Shown here piece by piece: positions 25,725-34,118 of a stretch of DNA of 64,000 nt. The stretch comes from Flavobacterium luminosum (GTDB taxonomy: Bacteria > Bacteroidota > Bacteroidia > Flavobacteriales > Flavobacteriaceae). Both the position numbers and the translations under genes were made by a program. Position 1 is the stretch's first letter. Each line of letters opens with the position of its first letter. The notes under the pieces were generated by a model. That model saw nothing but the letters and a program-made list of their open reading frames with translations. It did not search any database and was not told the origin of the DNA. Location of the stretch: assembly GCF_023635005.1 (NCBI RefSeq), contig NZ_JAMLJM010000001.1, positions 372,001 through 436,000 on the forward strand, given 5' to 3'.

Positions 25725-27059
25725 TTAACTCTCTTTAGCTCCTTTACGTTCTGCTTCTAATTCGGCTTTGGTTTTAACTCTAACTTTATCGCCGGGATTC
25801 AATTCTTTAGAAATCATATTATAAGGTCCTACCACGATGGTTTCCCCTTGTTTTAGACCAGATAAAATCTCTATGTAAGTATCGTCCTGAATACCTGTCT
25901 CTACCACACGAATTACCACTTTATCATCTGTTTTTACAAAAACACATTCGTAACGCTTTTCGTTGTTCGATTTTGTTTCCTCCACAAGAGCGCCTTCTTT
26001 CACCTCTTTTTCGGTATCATCAGATGATTTATGATTCGCAGTGGTATCTTTACGCATTACCACCGCACTGATAGGAACAGCTATTACTTTTTCCTTGCGA
26101 GTAGTTATGATATCAACCGTTGCGGTCATTCCCGGTCTAAATGGCGAATAATTCGATGATTTCCCTTCTAGTAAATCAGCATATGACTCTTTTACAATTC
26201 TTACTTTCACTTTGAAATTCGTTACCTGATCGGCTGACAAAGCAGTACTCGCTGAATTGGAAATACTGGTCACGATCCCTTTGAACTCTTTTTTCAAATA
26301 CGCATCTACTTCTACTTTGGCCTCATCTCCTATTTCGATTTTAACTATATCATTTTCATTCACATCAACTTCCACCTCCATATTGTTAAGGTTTGCTACA
26401 CGCATCATTTCTGTACCAGCCATCTGCTGAGTTCCCAAAACACGCTCACCCAATTCAACATCAAGTCGTGATATAGTTCCACTCAATGGCGCATAAATCG
26501 AGGTTTTCCCCAGGTTTTCTTTCGACTCATTTACCGTAGCCGAAGCACTTTGCACATTAAAGTATGCCGCTTCTTTGGCAGCACGAGCTCCTTCAAAAGC
26601 AGCTACCGATTTATCCCATTCTGCACGAGAAATAATTCCTTTTTCAAATAATTTTTTATTGCGCTCATAACTAGCTTTGGCTTCGTTAAACTGAGCATCC
26701 GCTTGACTTAAATTGGCTTTGGTATTCGAAAGTCCCGATTTAGAACGTTTTAAACCGGAAACATACAATTCGGGATTCACACGAACCAACAAGTCTCCTT
26801 TTTTAACGATTTGGCCTTCTTTAACAGGTAAATCAATAATTTCTCCAGAAACCTCAGAAGAAATCTTCACTTCTACTTCGGGCTGAATTTTTCCTGTTGC
26901 CGAAACTGTTTCTACTATGGTTCGCTGCTCAACACGGGCAACTTCAACAATAGCCTCTGTTTTGCCACCACCTAGAACTCCATTTTTTCCCAAGAAATAA
27001 AAGATGGTTAGACCAACTAAGGCTCCACCCAATAAAAGATATTTGGTTTTAACAGACAT
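25725..27059 (-). CDS. Efflux transporter periplasmic adaptor subunit (membrane fusion protein)
   Basis: 444-aa MacA/HlyD-type adaptor. An N-terminal membrane anchor (about 5-23) is followed by a split biotinyl-lipoyl domain (PVKEGQIVKKGDLLVRV near 80-95 and IYAPLSGTISRLDVELG near 190-206), a coiled-coil hairpin of about 85 residues between them, and a beta-barrel domain. An inserted Lys/Glu/Ser-rich segment lies near 340-365. It bridges an inner-membrane pump to TolC. It is co-transcribed with the tolC-like gene (6 nt apart), yet no ABC or RND pump gene follows. The terminator immediately after supports a two-gene unit. Confidence 0.88.
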   Translation of the reverse strand: MSVKTKYLLLGGALVGLTIFYFLGKNGVLGGGKTEAIVEVARVEQRTIVETVSATGKIQPEVEVKISSEVSGEIIDLPVKEGQIVKKGDLLVRVNPELYVSGLKRSKSGLSNTKANLSQADAQFNEAKASYERNKKLFEKGIISRAEWDKSVAAFEGARAAKEAAYFNVQSASATVNESKENLGKTSIYAPLSGTISRLDVELGERVLGTQQMAGTEMMRVANLNNMEVEVDVNENDIVKIEIGDEAKVEVDAYLKKEFKGIVTSISNSASTALSADQVTNFKVKVRIVKESYADLLEGKSSNYSPFRPGMTATVDIITTRKEKVIAVPISAVVMRKDTTANHKSSDDTEKEVKEGALVEETKSNNEKRYECVFVKTDDKVVIRVVETGIQDDTYIEILSGLKQGETIVVGPYNMISKELNPGDKVRVKTKAELEAERKGAKES

Positions 27060-27065
27060 AAATAA

Positions 27066-28394
27066 TTAATTTTTAATAATGGGTATTCCGAAATAAAATT
27101 CCAAAATTTTAATTCTGAAAATATAATCGTATTTGGTTCTTAACACTTCAGATTGCGCTCTTTCCATGGCGGAAGTAGTTTGAGCAAAATCGAAAGCATT
27201 CAACATTCCTATTTCGTATCTCGCTTTTGAAAATTCATTTGCTTTTTCTCTAGCTTCCAATGTTTTTTGGGCTGATTCGAAGGACTTTCTAGCATTTATC
27301 ACGTCACTGTAAGCCTGAAAAACATTACGCTCTAGATCGAGTTCCGCTTGTTTTAAAGCTAAATCAGTTCTCTCCACATTTAGTTTACTTCGCTGTACTC
27401 TTGTTCTAGAAACAAGTCCATTCAAAATGGGAACGTTAAGTTGTAACCCATACGCTGTACCATCAAAAATCGTAATCTGATCGTTAAAAGACAAAGGGAT
27501 ATTGTTCGACCATCTATTATTATACCCTAAAAATGCCGTAAGAGTAGGATAGTAACCCGCACGTGAAATTTCGACATCTTTTTTAGCTAATTCCAAGTTA
27601 TAACTCGCTATTTTAATATCCTTAACCGACTCTTTTGCTTTGGATAAAATCGCTTCAGGAGTTTCATTTTCGATGGTAGAGATTTGCACCGGATACTCTT
27701 GATCTGCTATATCAAAATTAGCATAGTCATCCAACAACATCATTTGACTTAAATTGATTTTAGCAATCAACAACGTATTTTCAGTATTCACTAATTGTTG
27801 TTGCTGACTGGCTAAAGTCGCTTCCAATTCATACATGTCACCCGCAGGTAAATTTCCGGCTTCGATGAGCTGTTTGGTTCTTTCTATATTTTTTTCGGTA
27901 ATTGATATTTGATTTTTAAAAACTTTTACCTGCTCTTTGTTAAAGAGAATCTGTAGATAGGCGTTGGCAATATTTAAAGCTATATCATCACGCATTTTGT
28001 CTAATTTATAAGTATTAGCAACACTACTTAACTTCGCTCTTTGTAGCTTTTTCCAATTTTTAAGACCACTAAAAACATTAACTCCCATACTTGCAGCAGA
28101 ACTAAACGACCTGAATGTTTGATTTGAAAACTGATTGGTAGTTGGATTAATATTCGTTCCAGTATTTACACTATAAGTAGCATTAGCATTGAGTGAAGGC
28201 AAAAAAGCAGCCTTAGCTTCGAGTTTATCGATGTCTGATGAATTAGAATCTAGCTCCGACTGTTTGATAGAAATGTTATTTTGATATGCGTAATTTACGC
28301 ATTCCTCTAAGGTCCATTTTTTTTCTTGACAATAGCTGCTAATAGCACTAAACGTCAAGACCAATACAACTATGTTTTTTTTTAGGAATATCAT
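27066..28394 (-). CDS. TolC family outer membrane protein
   Basis: 442-aa outer-membrane efflux duct. The signal peptide ends near the Ser/Cys/Gln of SSYCQEKKW, and the body shows the duplicated helical-hairpin plus beta-strand pattern of TolC/OEP proteins, including the WTLEECVNYAYQNN opening common in Bacteroidetes. It forms the outer exit of tripartite efflux systems. It is the first gene of a two-gene operon with the adaptor. The 135 nt upstream is divergent from the DUF4403 gene. Confidence 0.9.
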   Translation of the reverse strand: MIFLKKNIVVLVLTFSAISSYCQEKKWTLEECVNYAYQNNISIKQSELDSNSSDIDKLEAKAAFLPSLNANATYSVNTGTNINPTTNQFSNQTFRSFSSAASMGVNVFSGLKNWKKLQRAKLSSVANTYKLDKMRDDIALNIANAYLQILFNKEQVKVFKNQISITEKNIERTKQLIEAGNLPAGDMYELEATLASQQQQLVNTENTLLIAKINLSQMMLLDDYANFDIADQEYPVQISTIENETPEAILSKAKESVKDIKIASYNLELAKKDVEISRAGYYPTLTAFLGYNNRWSNNIPLSFNDQITIFDGTAYGLQLNVPILNGLVSRTRVQRSKLNVERTDLALKQAELDLERNVFQAYSDVINARKSFESAQKTLEAREKANEFSKARYEIGMLNAFDFAQTTSAMERAQSEVLRTKYDYIFRIKILEFYFGIPIIKN

Positions 28395-28502
28395 TTCTAT
28401 TGAAAGTTTGACAACTATACTTACAAATTTAATTATTTAAATAATAAGACTCTAAGCGGTTTATTTTGTTACAGTAATCTCTCATTATTTTTTTAAAATA
28501 GT

Positions 28503-28510
28503 TCTACATT
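28503..28510 (+). promoter_or_regulatory. -7 box upstream of the DUF4403 lipoprotein gene
   Basis: TACATTTG, 19 nt before the ATG, in the divergent region shared with the tolC-like gene. Confidence 0.45.
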
Positions 28511-28529
28511 TGTTATACAATACCAAATC

Positions 28530-29924
28530 ATGAAAAGAATTTTATTTATAATTCAACTAATAATGATGGGATTTTTATTTAATAGTTGTTCCTCTACTCG
28601 AAAGATTGAGTTAATGAAACCGGAACCAGACAATGCGGCTTCTATTAAATACCCTATCACTTCATCATACGTAAGTTTTCCAATTCAGTTAACTCTAAAA
28701 GACATTGAAAAACAAACCAACAAAGCCTTGATAGGTCTTATTTACAATGACAGTATTCTGGGAGATGACAATTCGGAAGTAAAAATCTGGAAAAGTGCGC
28801 CAATTCAAATCTCCGAAGAAAACAATAAACTAAAAACTATAGTCCCTTTGAAAATATGGGCAAAAGTCAGATATGGAACTTCTGCACTTGGGATAAACCT
28901 CTACGACACAAGAGAATTTAATTTAAATAGTACTGTTACGCTATTGAGTGATGTTTCTTTGAGTAATTGGAAAGTTACCACGCAAACTTCCTTAGAAGAT
29001 TTTGAATGGAACGAAAGTCCTACGGTAATGATTGGTGGAAAAGATATTAAAATTACCTACTTGATCAATCCGACCATTCGTCTTTTCAGATCTAAAATTG
29101 AAAAACTCATTGATAATTCGATGAACAAAACACTGGATTTTAAATCGAATATTCTAGAAATGATGCAAAAGGCAGCACAACCTGTTGAAATGAGTGCCAC
29201 CTATCAAACATGGTTAAGAGTGACACCTCAGGAATTGTATGCTACCAAAGCTATTTTACAAAACAATGCGGTCAGCATGAATGTCGGCTTAAAATGCTTA
29301 ATGGAATCCTACGTTGGACAAAAACCCAAACCTACATTCGATAAAAACAAATTGGTTTTAAAATCAATTACCACATTACCCGATAAAGTAAACGCAAATA
29401 TTGTTGCGGTATCTACCTACCAAGATGCCTCACGAATCATGACAGAAAATTTTAAAGGAAAAGTATTTTCTTCAGGCAAGCGAAAAATAACGATTCAAAA
29501 TGTTGAAATTTGGCATAAAAAAGGCAAAATGATTATTGCTCTCGATATGATTGGAAGCCTAAACGGAAGAATTTATCTGGCAGGATTTCCAAAATATAAC
29601 AACGAAAGCAAAGAACTCTATTTTGACGATTTAGACTATGCTTTTGAAACCAAAAGCAAGTTAATGAAATCTGCCAACTGGTTATTTCAGAGTTTAGTTT
29701 TAGAAAAACTCAAAGCTAATTGTCGATACTCCATTCAGCCTAATTTAGAAGAAGGCAAAAAGAACATTCTTCGGTATTTAAACAACTATTCCCCTATGCC
29801 TGGAGTATTTATCAACGGAACTCTAAAAGACTTAGTTTTTAACAAAGTTGAATTAACCAATTCTTCTATTATTGCATTCTTGAATATAACCGGAAATGTT
29901 AGCGTAAATATAAACGGAATGTAG
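28530..29924 (+). CDS. DUF4403 family lipoprotein
   Basis: 464-aa protein with a lipoprotein signal peptide: a hydrophobic stretch ends in LFNSCSS with the lipobox cysteine at residue 20. The mature part is rich in beta-strands and matches DUF4403, a Bacteroidetes-wide envelope family of unknown function that may resemble tubular lipid-binding proteins. The CSSTRK tract after the cysteine suggests periplasmic or outer-membrane retention. It is monocistronic, and its stop codon abuts the convergent small CxxC protein gene with no gap. Confidence 0.82.
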   Translation: MKRILFIIQLIMMGFLFNSCSSTRKIELMKPEPDNAASIKYPITSSYVSFPIQLTLKDIEKQTNKALIGLIYNDSILGDDNSEVKIWKSAPIQISEENNKLKTIVPLKIWAKVRYGTSALGINLYDTREFNLNSTVTLLSDVSLSNWKVTTQTSLEDFEWNESPTVMIGGKDIKITYLINPTIRLFRSKIEKLIDNSMNKTLDFKSNILEMMQKAAQPVEMSATYQTWLRVTPQELYATKAILQNNAVSMNVGLKCLMESYVGQKPKPTFDKNKLVLKSITTLPDKVNANIVAVSTYQDASRIMTENFKGKVFSSGKRKITIQNVEIWHKKGKMIIALDMIGSLNGRIYLAGFPKYNNESKELYFDDLDYAFETKSKLMKSANWLFQSLVLEKLKANCRYSIQPNLEEGKKNILRYLNNYSPMPGVFINGTLKDLVFNKVELTNSSIIAFLNITGNVSVNINGM

Positions 29925-30173
29925 TTACTGTTTTTTCTTTCGGTACATTTTATAAATAACAAAACCCAAGGCAGCCACCAAGATATAAGGAATCGCCATT
30001 AGATACACAATCCCATCATTTACGGCTTCTGCCTGAGAAACTTCTCCACTACTTTCTAGAGAAGCCCTACACATGGCGCATTGGGCATAACCTGACATTC
30101 CAGAAAATACTAGAGAAGTTCCTATGAAAAAACGGGAAATAAAATTTTTGGATTGGGATTTTTTAATTGGCAT
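29925..30173 (-). CDS. Small CxxC membrane protein of the oxidase biogenesis operon
   Basis: 82 aa. A signal peptide (about 1-30) would leave a mature chain beginning QCAMCRASLE, with C32 and C35 as a CxxC pair at the very N-terminus on the periplasmic side. One membrane helix (about 54-74) and a basic tail MYRKKKQ follow. Its start overlaps the end of the DUF420 gene by 11 nt, so the two are translationally coupled. I do not know a named family. The CxxC pair beside SCO and oxidase genes suggests a copper or thiol role in cytochrome oxidase assembly, but this is inference. Confidence 0.75.
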   Translation of the reverse strand: MPIKKSQSKNFISRFFIGTSLVFSGMSGYAQCAMCRASLESSGEVSQAEAVNDGIVYLMAIPYILVAALGFVIYKMYRKKKQ

Positions 30174-30702
30174 AATAAGGTGAAATCATTAAATACACAA
30201 TAACTCCGGTTACCGCTACGTACAACCAAATTGGAAAAGTAATTTTTGCTAATTTCTTGTGCGCATCAAAGCGTTGCGATAAAGCACGAACGTAAGTAAC
30301 TAGTACCAAAGGAATAATTACTACAGATAACACTATATGAGTAATTAAGATAAAATAATAAATCATTTTAATTGTCCCTTCTCCTCCAAACTTAGTTGAA
30401 TCGGCTGTCATGTGATATGCCACATACATCCCTAAAAACGCAACAGAAAGAACAATAGCTGTTTTCATCAATCTCTCATGTAACAATCTATTTCCTTTTT
30501 TAATAGCCAATACAGCGGCTACTAATACTACAGCCGTTATTCCATTAATAGTGGCATAAATTGGAGGTAAGAAAGAAAGAGGAGCAACATCAAAACCAAA
30601 GTCTTTTAATTTAACCTTAAATAAAAGGGCAACCACTAAAGGAATTGCAATCGATAAAATAGTAATCCAAACGTTGTATTTTTTTTCTGTAGTATTTTCC
30701 AT
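30163..30702 (-). CDS. DUF420 domain-containing membrane protein
   Basis: 179-aa integral membrane protein with about five helices, of the DUF420 family (YozB in Bacillus), repeatedly found beside cytochrome c oxidase and SCO genes. Conserved histidines within helices (for example in LLHERLMK, VAYHMT and ILITHIVLS) could bind heme or copper. It overlaps the SCO stop codon (TAATG) and the next gene, so it is tightly embedded in the operon. An accessory role in oxidase assembly is inferred from context. Confidence 0.88.
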   Translation of the reverse strand: MENTTEKKYNVWITILSIAIPLVVALLFKVKLKDFGFDVAPLSFLPPIYATINGITAVVLVAAVLAIKKGNRLLHERLMKTAIVLSVAFLGMYVAYHMTADSTKFGGEGTIKMIYYFILITHIVLSVVIIPLVLVTYVRALSQRFDAHKKLAKITFPIWLYVAVTGVIVYLMISPYYAN

Positions 30703-31385
30703 TATTCTGCTAATAATTTTGAGATATCTTGTTTAATTTGTTTAACACCTTCATCCTTTAGACCGTCATAATAAACAATTGGATTACCAAAATCGTCTTT
30801 ACGACAACGAATGTTTCCTTCTTTATCAACCAAAGCAAAAAGACCTGAATGCTCGAAACCTCCCGCCACTTTTTTGTTTTGACCCACGTAAATATTAAAC
30901 CCTTTTTGGGCCAATTCGTAAATTTTGTCTTGATCACCGGTTAAAAAATTCCAATTCATTCCCTTAGCTCCAATTTCTTCGGCATGTTTTTTTAGGGTTT
31001 CAGGAGTATCTGTTGTCGGATCGATTGTTATAGAAGCAATTCCAAAATTGGCATTAGAAGCAAAGCTATCCTGAATAAACTTCATGTTTTTATTCATTAT
31101 TGGACAAATTGTTGGACAAGTAGAAAAGAAAAACTCAACTACATATACTTTCCCTTTGTAAAATTCATTACTTATCGTCTTACCGTCTTGATTCACAAAA
31201 GTAAATTCGGGAGCTTTTCCAACAGTAAACAGATCACTCTTTACAGAACCATCTGCTTCTACTCTATTGAGCCTATCTCCTTTTACAATATCATTATTTT
31301 TAATACGATCCACTATTTTAGGAATAAAAATAATTCCAAAAACCAAAATGATAAATGATAATCCTATGTACGACTTATTCTTCAT
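30702..31385 (-). CDS. SCO family protein (copper chaperone for cytochrome oxidase)
   Basis: 227 aa. An N-terminal membrane anchor (about 5-24) precedes a thioredoxin fold in the periplasm. The copper-binding CxxxC is C90/C94 in STCPTICP, and the third ligand is H179 in GGFEHSG. SCO proteins deliver copper to or reduce the CuA site of subunit II. It lies between a cysteine-free thioredoxin-like gene (2 nt upstream) and DUF420 (overlapping downstream) in the oxidase operon. Confidence 0.94.
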   Translation of the reverse strand: MKNKSYIGLSFIILVFGIIFIPKIVDRIKNNDIVKGDRLNRVEADGSVKSDLFTVGKAPEFTFVNQDGKTISNEFYKGKVYVVEFFFSTCPTICPIMNKNMKFIQDSFASNANFGIASITIDPTTDTPETLKKHAEEIGAKGMNWNFLTGDQDKIYELAQKGFNIYVGQNKKVAGGFEHSGLFALVDKEGNIRCRKDDFGNPIVYYDGLKDEGVKQIKQDISKLLAE

Positions 31386-31387
31386 AA

Positions 31388-32062
31388 TTATTTTTTTTCA
31401 TGCAATCTAAAATCGCTTTTCGTTTTGTTTCGCTTTAAAGCCAATCGGTATTCTCTCAATAAAATCTTAACATCATCAGTCATTTCATTGTGCAAATCTG
31501 CTGCTGAAATGGTATTGTAACTTTCTCTATATTCTTCTTTCCCTTCTTTGTTTTTACCTTTACGCCCTCGGTGATTGATATCTTTATCTATAATAATCAC
31601 TTCTGCAGTGCTGCCATTTGCACTAAGTTTAGATTTCAGATGAAAGGAATCATAATACGTTTGGATTTCTTCCGGTTCAGCAAACAAGAACCGATACCCA
31701 GACATATTATCCGTGAATCCAGCCAATTTCTCAAACAACTCTTTAACTTGCAATTCTGCACTTTTCTGAGCAATTAAAACTACTTGAAAATCTTTGAAAC
31801 CAACATATTTGTCGTAAATCTTTTGATTTAGGTTAAATACATTTCCTTGATTTTTTATAACATCATTACCAATAAAACCAAGAATAGTGATTTTATTTTT
31901 TAAAACTACTGGCTTTCCATCTAAACTTTTCCATTGCGGAAGTTCAAGATTGTTTTTAGAAATAGTAGGTAAAAACAACTGATTGTGAGTTGCGGTTGCA
32001 AAGACTAAATAAATCACTATGGGTAAGGCCAAGAGAAGAATTAAGATGAATTTTTTCTGCAT
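31388..32062 (-). CDS. Membrane-anchored thioredoxin-fold-like protein without cysteines
   Basis: 224 aa. An N-terminal anchor (about 5-22) is followed by a soluble domain whose layout parallels SCO: a LPQWKSLDGKPVVLKNK lead-in, then the strand ITILGFIGND (about 58-67) where SCO has its CxxxC loop. There is not one cysteine in the protein. A basic Lys/Arg-rich C-terminal half follows. It sits 2 nt upstream of the SCO gene in the same operon. I infer a redox-dead SCO/thioredoxin paralogue acting as scaffold or partner; no named family is claimed. Confidence 0.65.
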   Translation of the reverse strand: MQKKFILILLLALPIVIYLVFATATHNQLFLPTISKNNLELPQWKSLDGKPVVLKNKITILGFIGNDVIKNQGNVFNLNQKIYDKYVGFKDFQVVLIAQKSAELQVKELFEKLAGFTDNMSGYRFLFAEPEEIQTYYDSFHLKSKLSANGSTAEVIIIDKDINHRGRKGKNKEGKEEYRESYNTISAADLHNEMTDDVKILLREYRLALKRNKTKSDFRLHEKK

Positions 32063-32098
32063 CAGAAAAGAATGTTTTATGAATAGACAAAAATAAAA

Positions 32099-32120
32099 AA
32101 ATCCCGACGAATCGGGATTT
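32099..32120 (-). terminator. Hairpin terminator after the subunit IV gene
   Basis: Stem AAATCCCGA / TCGGGATTT with a CGAA loop, followed on the minus strand by T-rich sequence. It may cut or attenuate the oxidase operon between subunit IV and the downstream assembly genes. Confidence 0.65.
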
Positions 32121-32140
32121 AAATTTCTAATAATATGTTG

Positions 32141-32494
32141 TTAAAAATTCCACTTAATTGTTGAATTTTTGAAAACTTCGAAAATGTAATCACCTTCTAT
32201 CAATAAGATGGCAACTAGATAAACAATTAAAAAAGCTAAAGGAGCAACTATTGTCCATCTAAAAGAAGATTTCTCTCCTTCTAAGTGCATGAATGCCCAC
32301 ATAATGTAGTAAGCTTTCCAAATAGTTAATATAATGAAAATCCAGTTTAGCAAATTCATTCCAAATAAGTTAGTAAAATGCAAACCGTGAGGTTTCACAA
32401 TACCTAAAATAACTTCAACTATAGTAATAACAGATAAAATTCCAAAAACTTTCCAGATTCTACCTACGTTTGATTCGTGTGATTCGTGTGCCAT
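32141..32494 (-). CDS. Cytochrome c oxidase subunit IV family protein
   Basis: 117 aa with three membrane helices after a His-rich cytosolic N-terminus (AHESHESN). It matches the bacterial subunit IV / CtaF-type family that stabilises the heme-copper oxidase core. It lies 20 nt downstream of the large subunit III gene in the same orientation. Confidence 0.88.
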   Translation of the reverse strand: MAHESHESNVGRIWKVFGILSVITIVEVILGIVKPHGLHFTNLFGMNLLNWIFIILTIWKAYYIMWAFMHLEGEKSSFRWTIVAPLAFLIVYLVAILLIEGDYIFEVFKNSTIKWNF

Positions 32495-32514
32495 AATAAT
32501 TTAAACTTTTTTAA

Positions 32515-33492
32515 TTACACTAAATAGAAGAATGTAAATACGAAAACCCACACTAAATCTACAAAGTGCCAATACAATCCTACTTTTTCAACCATTTCGT
32601 AGCTACCTCTTCTTTCATAAGTACCTAATAAAACATTGAAGAAAATTACAATATTGATTACCACCCCTGAGAAAACGTGGAATCCGTGGAAACCTGTAAT
32701 AAAGAAAAAGAAATCAGCAAATAATTTATTACCATATTCGTTACGGTGTAAGTTAGCACCTTCTACTACATATTTTGAATTTTCAATCAAAGCCAAAGAC
32801 TCTTCACGAGATAATACAATTTTATGTTTAGTTGCTGGATCGATTTTTTCAGAACGAATTAAAATGTTTTCGTTTGCTTTGAATCCATCTACTACTTGTT
32901 TTACAGAAAACGACGGTAAAGCACCTTCATCTGTAAACCACAAACCGTTACTACGTTTGTGTTGTACTCTTTCTTCTGGAGTTGTAGAAGCAAAGTCTGC
33001 CAATGCTACTCTTTTTCCTGATTTGTCTACAAATTGTAATAACGCACCACCATGAGTTTCAACTGCTCCATACTCACCTTTGATGAAGTTTTTCCACTCC
33101 CAAGCTTGAGAACCCAAGAAAATAAAACCTCCAATGATTGTCAAAAACATGTATAGAGTTACTTTTTTCTTATTCATTTGATGACCTGCATCAACAGCTA
33201 AAACCATTGTTACAGAGGAGAAAATAAGAATAAAAGTCATCAATGCCACATAATACATCGGAGCGTTCACACCGTGCATAAATGGAAAGTGAGAAAATAC
33301 CTCATCGGCCACTGGCCAAGTTTCGATAAATTTAAATCTTGAGAAACCGTAAGCAGCAAGGAATCCAGAGAATGTTAGCGCATCGGATACGATGAAAAAC
33401 CACATCATCATTTTACCGTAGCTTGCTCCCATAGGCTCGTTTCCGCCGCCCCAAACTTTACCTTCAGTACTTGTAGTAACTGTCGTTGCCAT
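32515..33492 (-). CDS. Cytochrome c oxidase subunit III, long form with hydrophilic insertion
   Basis: 325-aa heme-copper oxidase subunit III. Standard membrane helices surround a hydrophilic block of about 110 residues (roughly 140-252), rich in Lys, Glu and Ser, placed between the helix ending FLGSQAWEWKNFI and the helix starting FADFFFFITGFHGFHV. Without it the protein would be near the usual 200 aa. The conserved GFHGFHVFSG and C-terminal YWHFVDLVWVFVF motifs are intact. A second, compact subunit III gene is directly upstream. The insert probably faces the periplasm, by helix count. Confidence 0.9.
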   Translation of the reverse strand: MATTVTTSTEGKVWGGGNEPMGASYGKMMMWFFIVSDALTFSGFLAAYGFSRFKFIETWPVADEVFSHFPFMHGVNAPMYYVALMTFILIFSSVTMVLAVDAGHQMNKKKVTLYMFLTIIGGFIFLGSQAWEWKNFIKGEYGAVETHGGALLQFVDKSGKRVALADFASTTPEERVQHKRSNGLWFTDEGALPSFSVKQVVDGFKANENILIRSEKIDPATKHKIVLSREESLALIENSKYVVEGANLHRNEYGNKLFADFFFFITGFHGFHVFSGVVINIVIFFNVLLGTYERRGSYEMVEKVGLYWHFVDLVWVFVFTFFYLV

Positions 33493-33535
33493 AGAATTAA
33501 TTTTAAAAAGTTGTCAAATTTACGTTTTTTTCTTT

Positions 33536-34114
33536 TTACACGAAATATAAAAACAAAAACAAAAATATCCACAAAATATCGAGAAAATGCCAAAAAATCG
33601 CACCAAGCTCAATACCAAGGGTTTGAGAAGCATTATATTTTTGTTTATAATGATTATAAATTATAATTAAAAGAGAAATTACACCCCCAAATAAATGCGC
33701 CATATGCAAAAGCGCTAAAATATATAAAAAAGTTGCCGTGATTGAACTTCCACTACCTGTAAAGAAAAATCCCTGATCTACTAATTGTCCAAATCCGCTA
33801 AATTGAGTATACACAAACCCTATCGCCAATAACAAAGTTAACCATAAGTATAAAGAAGTTTTGCTTCTATCATTTTGACGAATCGATTTTAATGCAAGAT
33901 GAATCGTCACACTACTGATTAAAATGATTAATGTACTAAACGTAAAAGCGGAAGGCATATGCATTTCATGCGTCCAATCTTTACGCGAAGCACTTACCAA
34001 ATAAGCACTAGTAAGACCTGCAAACATCATGATCATACTAATCATTGCAAAATAAAGCAACAATTTAGCCGAACGTGATTTTCTTTCTTTTTCTTCCTGA
34101 ATTGTCAAATCCAT
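33536..34114 (-). CDS. Cytochrome c oxidase subunit III, short form
   Basis: 192-aa heme-copper oxidase subunit III paralogue with five helices, and the ALLHMAHLFGG and FWHFLDILWIFLFLFLYFV signatures. It lacks the long insertion of its neighbour. It is 4 nt from ctaB upstream and 43 nt from the long subunit III downstream. Paired subunit III genes are common in Bacteroidetes oxidase loci. The products may sit in the same complex or substitute for one another. Confidence 0.9.
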   Translation of the reverse strand: MDLTIQEEKERKSRSAKLLLYFAMISMIMMFAGLTSAYLVSASRKDWTHEMHMPSAFTFSTLIILISSVTIHLALKSIRQNDRSKTSLYLWLTLLLAIGFVYTQFSGFGQLVDQGFFFTGSGSSITATFLYILALLHMAHLFGGVISLLIIIYNHYKQKYNASQTLGIELGAIFWHFLDILWIFLFLFLYFV

Positions 34115-34118
34115 AATT

